Positions 6,125-16,418 of a stretch of DNA of 37,045 nt are shown here, one piece after another (the first letter of the stretch is position 1; each line of letters starts with the position of its first letter). The stretch is from Gammaproteobacteria bacterium. GTDB lineage: Bacteria > Pseudomonadota > Gammaproteobacteria > Ga0077536. The notes beneath the pieces were generated by a model. That model was not told the origin of the DNA. It saw only the letters and a program-made list of their open reading frames with translations, and ran no database searches. The stretch spans positions 1 to 37,045 of the forward strand of contig SHZJ01000034.1 of the NCBI GenBank assembly GCA_009692365.1, written 5' to 3'. The translations under genes were made by a program, and so were the position numbers.

Positions 6125-8182
6125 CTAGGCCCGGCCCAGCAGTTCCTTGGCCACCGCCACCACGCGCTGCGGCTCGAAGCCAAATTTCTGCTCCAGCGCC
6201 TTCAGCGGAGCCGAGGCGCCGAAGGTCTGCATGCCGATGACGCGGCCCCGGGTGCCCACGTAGCGCTCCCAGCCGAAGGTAGAGGCCTGCTCCACCGCGA
6301 CGCGGGCGCTCACCTCCGGCGGCAGCACGCTGTCGCGGTAGGCCTGCGTTTGGAGCTCGAAGATGTCCCACGAGGGCATCGAGACCACCCGCGAGCGGAT
6401 GCCTTCGGCGCTCAGCGCCTCGTGCGCGCTGACCGCGAGTGCGAGCTCGCTGCCGGTGGCGATGAGGATGACCTCGGGTTGGCCGCCGGGCGCATCGCCC
6501 AGCACATAGGCCCCGCACGCGACCCCGCTTGCCGCGGCGTACCGGCTGCGATCGAGCGTGGGCAGGTTCTGCCGCGACAAGGCGAACACCGCGGGCTTAT
6601 GCCGCAGCTGCATCACGTAGCGGAACGCCTCCACGACTTCATTGGCATCGCCCGGCCGCAGCGTAACCAGCCCCGGCATGGCGCGTAGCGAGGCGAGGTG
6701 CTCCACCGGTTGATGGGTGGGGCCGTCTTCGCCGTCGCCCATCGCGTCGTGCGTGAACACATAGATGGTTGGGATCTCCATCAAGGCCGAGAGCCGGATG
6801 GCCGGGCGGGCGTAGTCACAAAAAACGAAGAAGGTGGCACCGAATGCGCGCAGCTTGGTCAGCGACAGGCCGTTGAGGATGGCACCCATCGCGTGCTCGC
6901 GGATGCCAAAGTGCAGGTTCTTGCCGCCCGGGGTGGCCGCCTGCACATCGCCCGCGCCGGGATATTTCAGCGTGGTCTTATTGGAGGGGCCAAGGTCGGC
7001 GGAGCCACCCAGAAACCACGGCACGTTTTGCGCCAGCACGTTCAGCACCTGCCCGGCGGCGTCGCGCCCCGCCACGCCCTTGGGGTCGGGGGGATACACC
7101 GGCAAGTTGTGGTCCCAGCCGGCCGGCAGTTGGCGCCGCTGGATCAGCTCTAGCTCGCTTGCGAGCGCCGGAAATTGCGCGCGATAGCCGCTGAGCAGTG
7201 CGGTCCAAGCGCGCTGCGCGGCCGCGCCGCGGGCGCCCATGCCGGCCGCGAAATGCTGCTTAACGCCCTCTGGCACGAGGAACTGGGCGTCCTCTGGCCA
7301 GCCGTAGGCACGCTTGGTGAGGCGGATTTCATCCTCGCCCAGGGGCTCGCCGTGGGCCGCGGAGGTGTCTTGCTTGTGGGGCGAGCCGTAGCCGATGTGG
7401 CTGTCCAGCACGATGAGTGTGGGCCGGCCTAAGGTGGCCCGGAACACGCCGAGCGCCTGCTCGATGCGGTCGATGTCGTTGGCGTCACTCACGCGCAGCA
7501 CGTTCCAACCGTAGCTCAGGAAGCGCGCCGCGACATCCTCGGTGAAGGTAAGGTTGGTGTTGCCCTCGATCGTGATGTGGTTGTTGTCCCAGATCCAGCA
7601 CAGGTTATCCAGACCGAGGTGGCCGGCGAGGGAGGCGGCCTCAGCGCCAACGCCTTCCATCAGGCAGCCGTCACCGCACACCGCGTAGATGTCGTAGCCG
7701 AACATCTCGAAGCCGGGCTGGTTGTAGCGGCTCGCGAGCCAGCGTTGCCCGATGGCCATGCCGACGCTGGTGGCGATGCCTTGCCCGAGCGGGCCGGTGG
7801 TGGTTTCGACCCCCGACACCCAGCGGTATTCGGGGTGGCCGGGCGCCTTGCTGTCGAGTTGGCGGAAGCGCCGGATGTCCTCGAGGGTGACCGCAGCCTG
7901 GCCTAGCTGTTCGTATTGCGCATTGACCGTTTGCGTTTCGCTGAGGTGCAGCAGCGACCACAGCAGCATGGACGCATGACCATTGGACAGCACGAAGCGG
8001 TCGCGGTTGGGCCAGATTGGGTCTTGCGGATTAAAGCGCAGCACGCGGTTCCACAGCGTGTAGACGAGCGGCGCCAAGGCCATAGGCGTGCCCGGATGGC
8101 CGGACTTCGCCGCCTGCACGGCGTCTATCGAGAGCGTGCGAATGGTATTGATGGCGAGGAGGTCGAGTTCTGCAGCGGTCAT
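6125..8182 (-). CDS. tkt: Transketolase
   Basis: 685 aa, full length for a bacterial transketolase. It moves two-carbon ketol units between sugar phosphates using thiamine diphosphate and Mg, linking the pentose phosphate pathway to glycolysis. Visible motifs: KSGHPGTPMA near the N-terminus, the ThDP-binding GDGCLMEGVGAEAA followed by WIWDNNHITIEGNT, HKQDTSAAHGEPLG, and in the Pyr domain FGIREHAMGAILNG with the catalytic Glu and HDAMGDGEDGPTHQPVEH. AGGAG lies 6 bases before the ATG. It is the last gene of the leftward operon, 24 bases after pgl. Confidence 0.97.
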   Translation of the reverse strand: MTAAELDLLAINTIRTLSIDAVQAAKSGHPGTPMALAPLVYTLWNRVLRFNPQDPIWPNRDRFVLSNGHASMLLWSLLHLSETQTVNAQYEQLGQAAVTLEDIRRFRQLDSKAPGHPEYRWVSGVETTTGPLGQGIATSVGMAIGQRWLASRYNQPGFEMFGYDIYAVCGDGCLMEGVGAEAASLAGHLGLDNLCWIWDNNHITIEGNTNLTFTEDVAARFLSYGWNVLRVSDANDIDRIEQALGVFRATLGRPTLIVLDSHIGYGSPHKQDTSAAHGEPLGEDEIRLTKRAYGWPEDAQFLVPEGVKQHFAAGMGARGAAAQRAWTALLSGYRAQFPALASELELIQRRQLPAGWDHNLPVYPPDPKGVAGRDAAGQVLNVLAQNVPWFLGGSADLGPSNKTTLKYPGAGDVQAATPGGKNLHFGIREHAMGAILNGLSLTKLRAFGATFFVFCDYARPAIRLSALMEIPTIYVFTHDAMGDGEDGPTHQPVEHLASLRAMPGLVTLRPGDANEVVEAFRYVMQLRHKPAVFALSRQNLPTLDRSRYAAASGVACGAYVLGDAPGGQPEVILIATGSELALAVSAHEALSAEGIRSRVVSMPSWDIFELQTQAYRDSVLPPEVSARVAVEQASTFGWERYVGTRGRVIGMQTFGASAPLKALEQKFGFEPQRVVAVAKELLGRA

Positions 8183-8206
8183 GGTCGGCTCCTATGAGTG
8201 GTTTTT

Positions 8207-8890
8207 TTAAGGCGCTGCTGGGGGTGCCGCCGCGTGGTCAGCGAGCACCAACGCATGGTCGGCGCGCACCCGGCCGGCGGGTATCGAGCGGTCGTGGGCC
8301 TGCAGGCGCACTAGCATGGCAGCCTTCTCCGCCCCGCTGACGAGCCACAAGACGCGCCGCGCCCGCGCCAGCGCGGGATAGGTCAGCGTCATCCGTCGCG
8401 TGCCCTGATAGGTGCCGGTGGTGAGGGCGACATCGAGGTCGGTGACGTCGAGGACCGGGTCGCCCGGCACTAGCGAGGCGGTATGGCCGTCCGGGCCAAG
8501 CCCGAGATGCACGAGGTCGAGTACCGCTGGCGAGCCGGTGAGCTCACACAACAACTGCGCGTAGCGCCCCGCGGCCGCCGCCAGATCCGGTGCCTCCACG
8601 GGCATCGCGTGGAACTGCGCCGGGGCGAGCAGGCTGGCGCGCAGTGGGGTGAGATTGCGCAGCGGGTCGCCCGCCGGCGCCACCCGCTCGTCCACCTGCA
8701 GGACGTGGACGGCGTGCCACGGTACATCCTGGGCGGCGAGCGCGCGCAGCATCACCCACGGCGTGCTGCCGCCACTCACCGCGAACACATAGCGTCCGCG
8801 GGCGGCGACGGCCGCCCGGGCATCGGCGGCGATGAGCACCGCGGCGGCCGTGGCGAGCGTCTGGGCATCGGCCAGCACTTGGCTTTGCAT
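8207..8890 (-). CDS. pgl: 6-phosphogluconolactonase
   Basis: 227 aa, DevB/Pgl type. It hydrolyses 6-phosphogluconolactone, the product of Zwf, to 6-phosphogluconate in the cytoplasm. Family signatures: VFAVSGGSTPWVML in the N-terminal half, VLQVDERVAP, and HLGLGPDGHTASLVPG with the conserved Asp-Gly-His. ATG 8890 was chosen because family similarity begins there and the longer frame runs into zwf. It sits 14 bases after zwf and 24 before tkt, in pathway order after zwf. Confidence 0.94.
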   Translation of the reverse strand: MQSQVLADAQTLATAAAVLIAADARAAVAARGRYVFAVSGGSTPWVMLRALAAQDVPWHAVHVLQVDERVAPAGDPLRNLTPLRASLLAPAQFHAMPVEAPDLAAAAGRYAQLLCELTGSPAVLDLVHLGLGPDGHTASLVPGDPVLDVTDLDVALTTGTYQGTRRMTLTYPALARARRVLWLVSGAEKAAMLVRLQAHDRSIPAGRVRADHALVLADHAAAPPAAP

Positions 8891-8904
8891 GGCGGTCGTG
8901 GCGC

Positions 8905-10278
8905 CTACGTCGGCACGGTGGGATTGAGCCAGCCCCCCACTGGGGTAACGCGCTCGACTTCGCGCGGGCCCCAGGTGCCCGGCTCGTAGGCGTGGATCGG
9001 GGTCCCCTGCTGCAGCACCGGGTCGACGATGCGCCACGCCTCCTCGGCGTAGTCCTCGCGGGCAAACAGGGTGGCGTCGCCCGCCATGGCGTCGCCCAGC
9101 ACCCGCTCGTAGGCATCCATCTCCGCTGCGCCGGGACGATGGCTCAGCAGGAGTTCCCTTTGCTCACCGATTTCCTTGTCTTCGGCGTCCATCACCGTCA
9201 CCCCGAGGGCGATAGCGATGTCGGGGCTGATGCGGAAGCGGCAGTGGTTCGGCAGGCCGGCGACGGTGGGAAAGACCCTGGGCGCACGGTGCATCCGCAC
9301 CAAGACCTCGGTGCACGTGGTGGGGAGCGACTTGCCCGCCCGGAAGTAGAACGGCACGCCCTGCCAGCGCCACGAATCGACCTCGAGTTTGAGTGCGGCG
9401 AAGGTTTCGGTCTGCGAATCGGGCGCGACCCCCGGCTCGTTGCGGTAGCCGGCGAACTGCCCGCGGACGAGATTCTTTGCTTCCAGCGGGGGGATGGACT
9501 TCAGCACCTTGACCTTTTCGTCGCGCATCGACTCGGGATCGGTGCGCGCGGGCGGCTCCATCGCGAGGTTCGCGAGCACTTGAAAGAGGTGATTCTGGAT
9601 CACGTCGCGGATGGTACCGGTTTGGTCGTAGAAGCCCCCGCGGCCCTGCACCCCAAAATCCTCGGCCATCGTGATCTGCACGCTCCGCACGAAGCGACGA
9701 TTCCAGAATGATTCCAGAAACGCGTTGGCGAAGCGGAAGAAGACCATGTTGTGGACCGGCCGTTTGCCGAGGTAATGGTCGATGCGGAAGATGCGGCTCT
9801 CAGCGAAGGTGCTGAGCAGGATCTGGTTGAGCGCGCGCGCCGACGCCAAGTCGTTGCCGAAGGGTTTTTCAACGATCACGCGGGCATTCTCGGTGCAGCC
9901 CGAGCGGGCCAACTGCAAGACGACCTCGCCGAACAGCAGGGGGGGGATCGCCAGATAGTGCGCCGGCTGCGTGGCACCGCCCAGTTCCCGGCGCAACGCC
10001 TGAAAGGTGGCGGGGTCGGCGTAGTCACCGTCGACGTAGCGCAGCAGACCGGAGAGCTGTTCAAAGGCTGCCGCATCGACGCCGCCGTGGGCGACCAGGC
10101 TGGCGTGGACCCGCGCCTTGAGTTGGTCGAGGTTCCAGCCCGCCTTGGCAACGCCGATGACGGGGACTTTGAGGTGGCCGCGTTTCACCATCGCCTGCAA
10201 CGAGGGAAAGATTTTCTTGTAGGCGAGGTCGCCGGTGGCACCAAAAAAAACGAGGGCGTCGGAGTGGGTGCTGGTCAT
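8905..10278 (-). CDS. zwf: Glucose-6-phosphate 1-dehydrogenase
   Basis: 457 aa. It oxidises glucose-6-phosphate to 6-phosphogluconolactone with NAD(P)+, the entry step of the oxidative pentose phosphate pathway. Motifs: nucleotide-binding [12 protein letters not shown] at residues 11-22, EKPFG, the active-site RIDHYLGK, and [17 protein letters not shown]. Slightly shorter than the common 480-500 aa form but with no obvious internal loss. It follows gnd by 22 bases and precedes pgl by 14, so the three oxidative genes form one tight block. Confidence 0.97.
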   Translation of the reverse strand: MTSTHSDALVFFGATGDLAYKKIFPSLQAMVKRGHLKVPVIGVAKAGWNLDQLKARVHASLVAHGGVDAAAFEQLSGLLRYVDGDYADPATFQALRRELGGATQPAHYLAIPPLLFGEVVLQLARSGCTENARVIVEKPFGNDLASARALNQILLSTFAESRIFRIDHYLGKRPVHNMVFFRFANAFLESFWNRRFVRSVQITMAEDFGVQGRGGFYDQTGTIRDVIQNHLFQVLANLAMEPPARTDPESMRDEKVKVLKSIPPLEAKNLVRGQFAGYRNEPGVAPDSQTETFAALKLEVDSWRWQGVPFYFRAGKSLPTTCTEVLVRMHRAPRVFPTVAGLPNHCRFRISPDIAIALGVTVMDAEDKEIGEQRELLLSHRPGAAEMDAYERVLGDAMAGDATLFAREDYAEEAWRIVDPVLQQGTPIHAYEPGTWGPREVERVTPVGGWLNPTVPT

Positions 10279-10300
10279 GGATTTTCCCCCGCGCGCGCGG

Positions 10301-11320
10301 TTAATTGGTGGGGGGCTTTTCGAGGTGCCCGCCGAACTGGAAACGCATCGCCGAGAGCAGCTTGTCCTGGTAATCGGCTTCCCCGCGCGAACTGAAACGG
10401 GCGTAGAGCGCGGTGGTGAGCACCGGTGCGGGCACCGCCTCGTCGATGGCGGCCTTGATCGTCCAGCGTCCTTCCCCGGAGTCGGAGACCCGACCGGAGA
10501 ACTTACCCAGCGCCGGGTCGTCGATCAGCGCGGCGGCCGTGAGGTCGAGCAGCCAGGAGGCGACCACGCTGCCGCGCCGCCAAACTTCGGCGATGTCGGG
10601 CAGATTGAGGTCGTATTGGTAGTGCGCGGGGTCGCGCAGCGGCGTCGTCTCGGCGTCGATTGCGTGGGTCTGTTTGCCGATGTTGGCCGCCTTGAGGATG
10701 GCCATGCCCTCCGCGTAGGCCGCCATGAGGCCGTATTCGATGCCGTTATGCACCATCTTCACGAAGTGGCCGGCACCGTTGGCGCCGCAGTGCAGGTAAC
10801 CCTGCTCGGCGGTGCCGTCCTGCGGCGCGCGGCCCGGTGTGCGCTCGACGTCGCCGGGGCCGGGCGCGAGGGTGGCGAAAATGGGGTCGAGGTGCTGCAC
10901 GATCGCCGCTTCGCCGCCGATCATCATGCAGTAGCCGCGCTCCAGCCCCCAGACGCCGCCGCTGGTGCCGACGTCCACGTAATGGAGGCCCCGCGGGGCA
11001 AGTTCCTGCGCCCGCCGGATATCGTCGACGTAATACGAATTGCCACCATCGATGAGGATGTCGCCGGGCGCGAGCAGCGGCAGCAGCGAGGTGATGCTCT
11101 GATCGACCACCGCCGCGGGCACCATCAGCCAGACGACGCGCGGCTGCGCGAGCTTGGCGACAAAGTCCGCCAGCGAGCTAGCGCCCGTGGCGTGCTCGGC
11201 CACGAGTTCGGCCACCGCTTGTTCAGACCGGTCGAAGACCGTGCAGTGATGGCCGTTGCGGATGAGCCGCCGCACCATGTTCGCCCCCATGCGGCCGAGT
11301 CCGATCATTCCGAGTTGCAT
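10301..11320 (-). CDS. gnd: 6-phosphogluconate dehydrogenase, decarboxylating (short form)
   Basis: 339 aa from ATG 11320, where the Rossmann motif [15 protein letters not shown] begins; the frame runs further upstream but overlaps pgi without family similarity. AGAGGAAC serves as ribosome site. It converts 6-phosphogluconate to ribulose-5-phosphate and CO2. Motifs: [21 protein letters not shown], the catalytic [14 protein letters not shown] and a C-terminal SDSGEGRWT. The length fits the roughly 300-340 aa YqeC-like group, often NAD-preferring, rather than the 470-aa E. coli Gnd. Cofactor preference cannot be read with certainty. Confidence 0.93.
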   Translation of the reverse strand: MQLGMIGLGRMGANMVRRLIRNGHHCTVFDRSEQAVAELVAEHATGASSLADFVAKLAQPRVVWLMVPAAVVDQSITSLLPLLAPGDILIDGGNSYYVDDIRRAQELAPRGLHYVDVGTSGGVWGLERGYCMMIGGEAAIVQHLDPIFATLAPGPGDVERTPGRAPQDGTAEQGYLHCGANGAGHFVKMVHNGIEYGLMAAYAEGMAILKAANIGKQTHAIDAETTPLRDPAHYQYDLNLPDIAEVWRRGSVVASWLLDLTAAALIDDPALGKFSGRVSDSGEGRWTIKAAIDEAVPAPVLTTALYARFSSRGEADYQDKLLSAMRFQFGGHLEKPPTN

Positions 11321-11385
11321 AGCGAGTTCCTCTTGTGAGTAGGTTGATGCGCGGCATACGTGGCGATTAGGGGTTTGCGTGCCGC

Positions 11386-13032
11386 CTAGCCTTGGCCACG
11401 CTTTTTTTGGTGGTAACGGCGGATCAGCGCGTTGGTCGAGCTGTCGTGGCCGAGCGGGGGCAGCGTCGGGGCTTCGAGTTCCGGGATGATCCGCTGCGCG
11501 AGGACCTTGCCCAGTTCCACCCCCCACTGGTCGAACGAATCGAGGTTCCAGATCACCCCCTGCGTGAACACGCTGTGCTCGTAGAGCGCCACCAGCTTGC
11601 CCAGCGCCGCGGGCGTCAGCGACTCCAGCAGCAGCGTGTTGGACGGTCGGTTGCCCTCGAATACGCGGTGCGGCACTAGCCAATCGGGGGTGCCTTCGGC
11701 GCGCACCTGCGCCGCAGTTTTGCCGAACGCGAGCGCCTCGGCCTGCGCAAACATGTTGGCGAGCAGGATGTCGTGGTGGCGGCCGAGCGGGTTATGCGAT
11801 GTTTCGAAGGCGATGAAGTCGCAGGGGATGAGGTGGGTTCCCTGGTGGATCAGCTGATAGAACGAATGCTGGCCGTTGGTCCCGGGTTCCCCCCAATAGA
11901 CCGGCCCCGTCGCGACTTCGACGGGCGTGCCCTCGCGCGTCACGTGCTTGCCGTTGCTCTCCATCGTGAGTTGCTGGAGGTAGGCCGGGAAGCGCTTCAG
12001 GTATTGCTCGTAGGGCAGCACCGCCACGGTTTGCGCGGCAAAAAAATTGGCGTACCAGACGGTCAGCAGCGCGAGCAGCACCGGTAGGTTCTGCCCGAAG
12101 GGGGCCGTGCGGAAGTGCTCGTCCATCGCGTGGAAACCGCCGAGCATCGCGCGGAAATTGTCCGGGCCGATGGCGAGCATGGTGGACAGGCCGATCGCGG
12201 AATCCAACGAATAGCGGCCGCCCACCCAGTCCCAGAAACCGAACATATTGGCGGTGTCGATGCCGAACTCGGCCACTTTTTCGGCGTTGGTCGAGACCGC
12301 GACGAAATGCCGGGCCACTGCCGCACGCTCGCCGCCCAGACCGGCCAGCGACCAGGCGCGGGCGCTGGCGGCGTTGGTCATGGTCTCCAGCGTCGTGAAG
12401 GTCTTGGAGGAGACGATAAATAGCGTTTCCGCCGGTTCGAGGTCCTGCGTGGCTTCGGCGAAATCGGTGCCGTCGACGTTGGAAACAAAGCGCAACCGCA
12501 GGTTCCGATCGCTGTAGTAGCGCAAGGCCTCGTAGGCCATCACCGGCCCCAGATCGGAACCTCCGATGCCAATGTTCACGACATTGCGGATGCGCTGCCC
12601 CGTGTGGCCCCGCCACGCGCCGCTGCGCACCCGCTCGGCAAAGTCCGCCATTTTGTCCTGCACCGCGTGGACCGCGGGCACCACGTTGTGGCCGTCCACG
12701 AAGATCGTGGCGTCGCGCGGCGCGCGCAAGGCTACGTGCAGCACGGCGCGGTCTTCGGTAAGGTTGATTTTGTCGCCGCGAAACATGGCATCGATGTGCC
12801 CCCGCAGGCCGGACTCCGCGGCCAGCTGCAGCAACAGCACGAGGGTGTCTTGGGTGATGCGGTTCTTCGAATAGTCGAGGTAGATCCCGACGGCCTCGAG
12901 CGTCAGCCGCTCGCCGCGCGTGGGGTCCTCGGCAAAGAGCGCGGCCAGCTGCCGCGCGCCGATTTGCCGCTGATGGGCGACGAGGGCCTGCCATGCCGGG
13001 CGGGCGGTGAGGGGGGGCAAGCTTGCGGCCAT
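11386..13032 (-). CDS. pgi: Glucose-6-phosphate isomerase
   Basis: 548 aa, full length for the classic enzyme. It interconverts glucose-6-phosphate and fructose-6-phosphate. Signatures: [20 protein letters not shown], the phosphate-binding [14 protein letters not shown], the active-site Glu in ESNGKHV, the ring-opening His in [13 protein letters not shown], and Lys in [10 protein letters not shown]. It sits between glucokinase and gnd. In a cluster with zwf, gnd, tal and tkt it would let F6P from the non-oxidative branch re-enter as G6P, making a cyclic, NADPH-yielding oxidation possible (inference). Confidence 0.97.
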   Translation of the reverse strand: MAASLPPLTARPAWQALVAHQRQIGARQLAALFAEDPTRGERLTLEAVGIYLDYSKNRITQDTLVLLLQLAAESGLRGHIDAMFRGDKINLTEDRAVLHVALRAPRDATIFVDGHNVVPAVHAVQDKMADFAERVRSGAWRGHTGQRIRNVVNIGIGGSDLGPVMAYEALRYYSDRNLRLRFVSNVDGTDFAEATQDLEPAETLFIVSSKTFTTLETMTNAASARAWSLAGLGGERAAVARHFVAVSTNAEKVAEFGIDTANMFGFWDWVGGRYSLDSAIGLSTMLAIGPDNFRAMLGGFHAMDEHFRTAPFGQNLPVLLALLTVWYANFFAAQTVAVLPYEQYLKRFPAYLQQLTMESNGKHVTREGTPVEVATGPVYWGEPGTNGQHSFYQLIHQGTHLIPCDFIAFETSHNPLGRHHDILLANMFAQAEALAFGKTAAQVRAEGTPDWLVPHRVFEGNRPSNTLLLESLTPAALGKLVALYEHSVFTQGVIWNLDSFDQWGVELGKVLAQRIIPELEAPTLPPLGHDSSTNALIRRYHQKKRGQG

Positions 13033-13092
13033 ACTGGGACTCTTTATGGGTGGTTGGCGCGAGGCGGGCCGTGGTCAGACCGGTGCGGCGGG

Positions 13093-13980
13093 CTAAGCCT
13101 TGCGGGTGGTCGGGGCGCGGTTTGCCGCGGCCGACACCCGAGGCTTAGTGGGCGCGCGACCGGTCGCCGCCTTAACATTCGCCGGTGGCGCGTTAGGGGG
13201 GCGCCTGACGCTTTTGGGTGACTGCGGCGCCGCGGGACGCGCGGCGGGTTGCTGGGGCTGCGCCCGCGCGGTCGCGGCGGGTGCCGGGGTCGTGGCAGGG
13301 GCGCGGCTGGGCTGTGCGGCGGCGCTGGGGGCAGAATCCTGCCACAGCCGAAACCCGCCGAGGAACGCGTTGGCGTTATCGCCCAAGCGGCAGCGCGGCG
13401 GCAGTGCAGTGAGTTTCTTGGCGTTACCGCCCCCCAACACCACGTCGTCGGGGTCGAACGCGGCGGTAAACAGGGCCGCCACGTCGGCGACATGCTGGCG
13501 CCACTTTTTCTTGCCCAGGCGCGTGAGCCCACGGATCCCCAAGTAGTCCTCGTAGGTGCCTTTGCGGTAGGGCAGGTGCGCCAGTTCCATCGCTTCGACC
13601 ACGCCATCGATGATGAGGGTAGTGCCCAGACCGGTGCCGAGCCCGAGAAACAGCAGTTTGCCGCCGGTGTGGCTGCCCAGGGCCTGGAGCGCGGCATCGT
13701 TGATCATTCTGACCGGCAGCCCGAACGCCTTGGCGTAGTCGAAACCCACCCAGCCTGGGGCCAGGTTGTGCGGCTCGGCCATCGGCCGATCGCGCACGAC
13801 GGGTCCGGGGTAGCCGATTGCCACGACATCGTACTGCCAGTCGCCGGCGAGCTGCTTGACGCCCTCGACCATCCGCGCGGCCGTGAGGGTGGTGCCCGAG
13901 GGTAGTTGGCGTGGTTCGCTTTGCCCGGTAGCGAGAATTTTGACGTTGGTCCCGCCGACGTCGATTACCAACACTTTCAT
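13093..13980 (-). CDS. ROK-type glucokinase (possibly polyphosphate-dependent) with basic Ala/Pro tail
   Basis: 295 aa. Residues 1-213 are a sugar kinase of the ROK/PpgK-like kind: VIDVGGTNVKIL phosphate-binding loop at the N-terminus, VAIGYPGPV, NDAALQALG and FLGLGTGLGTTLI. It should phosphorylate glucose to G6P; the phosphoryl donor (ATP or polyphosphate) cannot be decided by eye. The usual ROK zinc-cysteine motif is not seen. After FRLW (residue 214) comes an 80-residue tail almost entirely of Ala, Pro, Arg, Lys, Ser and Thr, ending TTRKA. It looks disordered and nucleic-acid- or polyphosphate-binding in composition and is unusual for the family. Spacing to pgi is 60 bases. Confidence 0.85.
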   Translation of the reverse strand: MKVLVIDVGGTNVKILATGQSEPRQLPSGTTLTAARMVEGVKQLAGDWQYDVVAIGYPGPVVRDRPMAEPHNLAPGWVGFDYAKAFGLPVRMINDAALQALGSHTGGKLLFLGLGTGLGTTLIIDGVVEAMELAHLPYRKGTYEDYLGIRGLTRLGKKKWRQHVADVAALFTAAFDPDDVVLGGGNAKKLTALPPRCRLGDNANAFLGGFRLWQDSAPSAAAQPSRAPATTPAPAATARAQPQQPAARPAAPQSPKSVRRPPNAPPANVKAATGRAPTKPRVSAAANRAPTTRKA

Positions 13981-14051
13981 GAGTATCCCCTAGGGGTCTG
14001 CCATGCGTGGACGGAGCCGGGCGCCTCGCCAGAGGCGGCGCGGCGGTGTGT

Positions 14052-15137
14052 TTAGCCCGCCTCGCCCAGCGTGGCGCTCTTGGCGAGGATCACGGCCATC
14101 AACTCGTTCCATGAGCTCACGAATGACGCCGCGCCGTCGCTCTGCAGCTTGGCGGCCAAGGCCGCCACCTCGATGCCGGCCTGCTCAAACAGGGCGAGCA
14201 CCGCGGCGCAATCGCCGCCGTCTGCGGCCATCGGCGTGCCCACCACGCCGTGGTTGCCAAAGGCCTTCAGGGTGGCTTCGGGAATTGTGTTCACCGTCAG
14301 GGGGGCGCCCAGCGCATGGATATACAGGTAGTCGGACGCCTTGGGGTCTTTGGTGCCGGTACTCGCCAGCAGCAAGCGTTGCGGCCGGGCACCGGCGTTC
14401 ATGACGCGCCGGTAGCGGGGCGAGGCGAGCAGCTCGCAGTAGGCCTGGTAGGTCTGTTGGCCAATGGCGATGCCCAGCTTGTTGGTCAGTGCGGCGGGCA
14501 CCCGGCCGGCGACCGCGCCGTCCCAGCGGCTGATGAACACCGAGGCGACGGAGCCGACGTTAGGATTGAGCCCGGCGACGATCCGGCGCTCGATGCCGCG
14601 CAGGTAGGCCGCGGCCGCCGCCATATAGTGCGCGGGGGAGAACAGCAGCGTCACATTGACCGGTACGCCGGCGAAAATGGCCTCCTCGACTGCGGGCAGG
14701 CCTTCCGGGGTGCCGGGGATTTTGATAAAGAGGTTGGGTCGCTCGGCGCGGGCGAAAAGGTCTTTAGCCACCCGGATCGTGGTTTGCGTGTCGTAGGCGA
14801 GCAGCGGCGAGACTTCCAGCGACACCCAACCGTCGACGCCAGCGGTGCGCTCGAAGATGGGCCTGAAGATATCTGCGGCCCGGGTAATGTCCGCGAGCGC
14901 GAGTTCGAAGAACAGCGCCTCCCCGGACTTGCCCGCCTGCAGTTTTGCCCGGATGTCGCGGTCGTAGTCGGTGCTGTTCTTGATCGCCTGGTCGAAGATC
15001 GTGGGGTTAGAGGTGAGACCGGTGATGGTCAGCTCATCGAGGTAGCGGGCGAGCGTGCCGCTGTCGAGCAGCGCTCGCGTGATGTTGTCGAGCCACAGGC
15101 TTTGCCCGAGGTCGTGCAGTTGCTGGGTTGCGTGCAT
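14052..15137 (-). CDS. tal: Transaldolase
   Basis: 361 aa. It transfers a dihydroxyacetone unit between sedoheptulose-7-P or F6P and erythrose-4-P or G3P through a Schiff base. Signatures: GLTSNPTIFDQAIKNS near the N-terminus, DGWVSLEVSP, and the Schiff-base Lys in NLFIKIPGTPEG. Length and N-terminal pattern fit the Tal type found in actinobacteria, cyanobacteria and many high-GC proteobacteria rather than the 317-aa E. coli TalB. It lies 71 bases before glucokinase and heads the sugar-phosphate genes proper. Confidence 0.95.
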   Translation of the reverse strand: MHATQQLHDLGQSLWLDNITRALLDSGTLARYLDELTITGLTSNPTIFDQAIKNSTDYDRDIRAKLQAGKSGEALFFELALADITRAADIFRPIFERTAGVDGWVSLEVSPLLAYDTQTTIRVAKDLFARAERPNLFIKIPGTPEGLPAVEEAIFAGVPVNVTLLFSPAHYMAAAAAYLRGIERRIVAGLNPNVGSVASVFISRWDGAVAGRVPAALTNKLGIAIGQQTYQAYCELLASPRYRRVMNAGARPQRLLLASTGTKDPKASDYLYIHALGAPLTVNTIPEATLKAFGNHGVVGTPMAADGGDCAAVLALFEQAGIEVAALAAKLQSDGAASFVSSWNELMAVILAKSATLGEAG

Positions 15138-15393
15138 GTCGTGGCTCCCGTTTAGCTTGAACCGAGTCGCGAGTCCGGCCGACCCTCACCGCGCCCGGCG
15201 CGGGCGGGCGGCCCGTGGGGCCAAGTCGGCTGCGCTACCGTGCTGACTCCGGCGGCGCGCAGTCGGAGTGAAACACGAAACCGGCGCCGCCGGCTACGAT
15301 CAAAGACGCCCAGGCGGCGGCCTGCTGGCCGCGGGTCGCGCCTGCGTTATGCGCTCTCGCGACGACTCCTCGGGCGGCGAGGGTGCGCCGCCT

Positions 15394-15984
15394 TTATGAC
15401 GCCGCGGGGTCGTTCCACAGATGGATCGCCGGTTCCTGCAAATTGTGTTCGTAGCCCAGGATGCTCACGCTCGCCGTGCCCAACAGAAAACTCTGGCCGG
15501 CGGACGGCGGGAGCCCGAGCCAACGCGCTGCCAGCGTGCGCAGAAAATGTCCGCTCGAAAAAATCAGCACGTCGCCGCCGACGGCGCGTAAGCGATGGAC
15601 CACACGGTCTGCCCGGGCGCCCACCTGCGCCGGTGATTCGCCACCGGGGCAGCCATCCCGAAACAGCAACCAGTCCGGGCGCTCGGCGTGGATCTCCACG
15701 CTGCGCCGCCCCTCGTAGTCGCCGTAGTCCCACTCCACGAGGTCGCCCTCGCGGGCGGCCGCGGCGCCGAACCCGGCGAGTTCGCAGGTGCGCGCGGCGC
15801 GCTGGAGCGGACTGGTCAGGACTGCCGCGAACGAGCAGCCGGCGAGGCGCGCCACGAGGTGGTGGGCCCGCTGTTCGCCGGTCGGCGTCAGCGGCAGGTC
15901 GGTGAGTCCGGTGTGCTGCCCGGACAGGCTCCAGGCGGTCTCGCCATGACGGACCGCGTAGATGACCGGCAGTCGTGTGCTCAT
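15394..15984 (-). CDS. Histidine phosphatase family protein
   Basis: 196 aa from ATG 15984, preceded by AGGAG at 7 bases; the upstream frame extension has no family similarity. Phosphoglycerate-mutase-like fold: the catalytic motif AVRHGETAWSLSGQHTGLTD near the N-terminus with its Arg-His-Gly, TSPLQRAARTCEL, WDYGDYEGRRS, and the second His in IFSSGHFLRTLAARW. Such enzymes dephosphorylate small phospho-compounds. Being upstream of tal in the same direction, a sugar-phosphate phosphatase role is plausible but unproven. The 256-base gap to tal may contain a separate promoter; none is obvious. Confidence 0.88.
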   Translation of the reverse strand: MSTRLPVIYAVRHGETAWSLSGQHTGLTDLPLTPTGEQRAHHLVARLAGCSFAAVLTSPLQRAARTCELAGFGAAAAREGDLVEWDYGDYEGRRSVEIHAERPDWLLFRDGCPGGESPAQVGARADRVVHRLRAVGGDVLIFSSGHFLRTLAARWLGLPPSAGQSFLLGTASVSILGYEHNLQEPAIHLWNDPAAS

Positions 15985-16044
15985 GGTCTGCTCCTGTGGG
16001 TTCGGTCGGGGCGGGCCTGCCGCACGCGCGGGCACGGCTCCCAA

Positions 16045-16418
16045 TTCGCCGGGGTCTGTGCCACCCGCCGCAGTACTTCCCCAGTACCGGTGAAGTTGCC
16101 GTTGAAAAGCGTTAGCGTCAAGCGCTGGTCAGCGAGCGGGTCGCCGCCGTTAGCCGCCGTTAGCCGCCGTTAGCCGCGTGGGGGTGGGGTTTGCCCGCGG
16201 CGCGCGCCGTGCACCACGGCGGCGGCGTCTAGCCAGGACCCCTGGCACCAACCGGCGGCGGCTGGCGTTCGGTCGCCACGCCGAGAGCGACTGCCGCCGG
16301 GGTCGCGGCCGTCACCGGGGGTGTTTTGCGTCCCTCGGATGGCCAGTGTATCGTCGCGCAGCAGGTGTTAGACCTTGGCGACAGGATGGGCGAACCAAGC
16401 TGCGAAAAGGCGTTGACC
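16045..16418. other. Divergent intergenic region with a 10-bp triplet repeat
   Basis: This holds no gene. CGTTAGCCGC is repeated three times head to tail at 16148-16177. The region separates the leftward sugar-phosphate genes from the rightward glycoside hydrolases, so promoters for both should lie here, but I cannot assign -35/-10 boxes with confidence. Confidence 0.5.
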
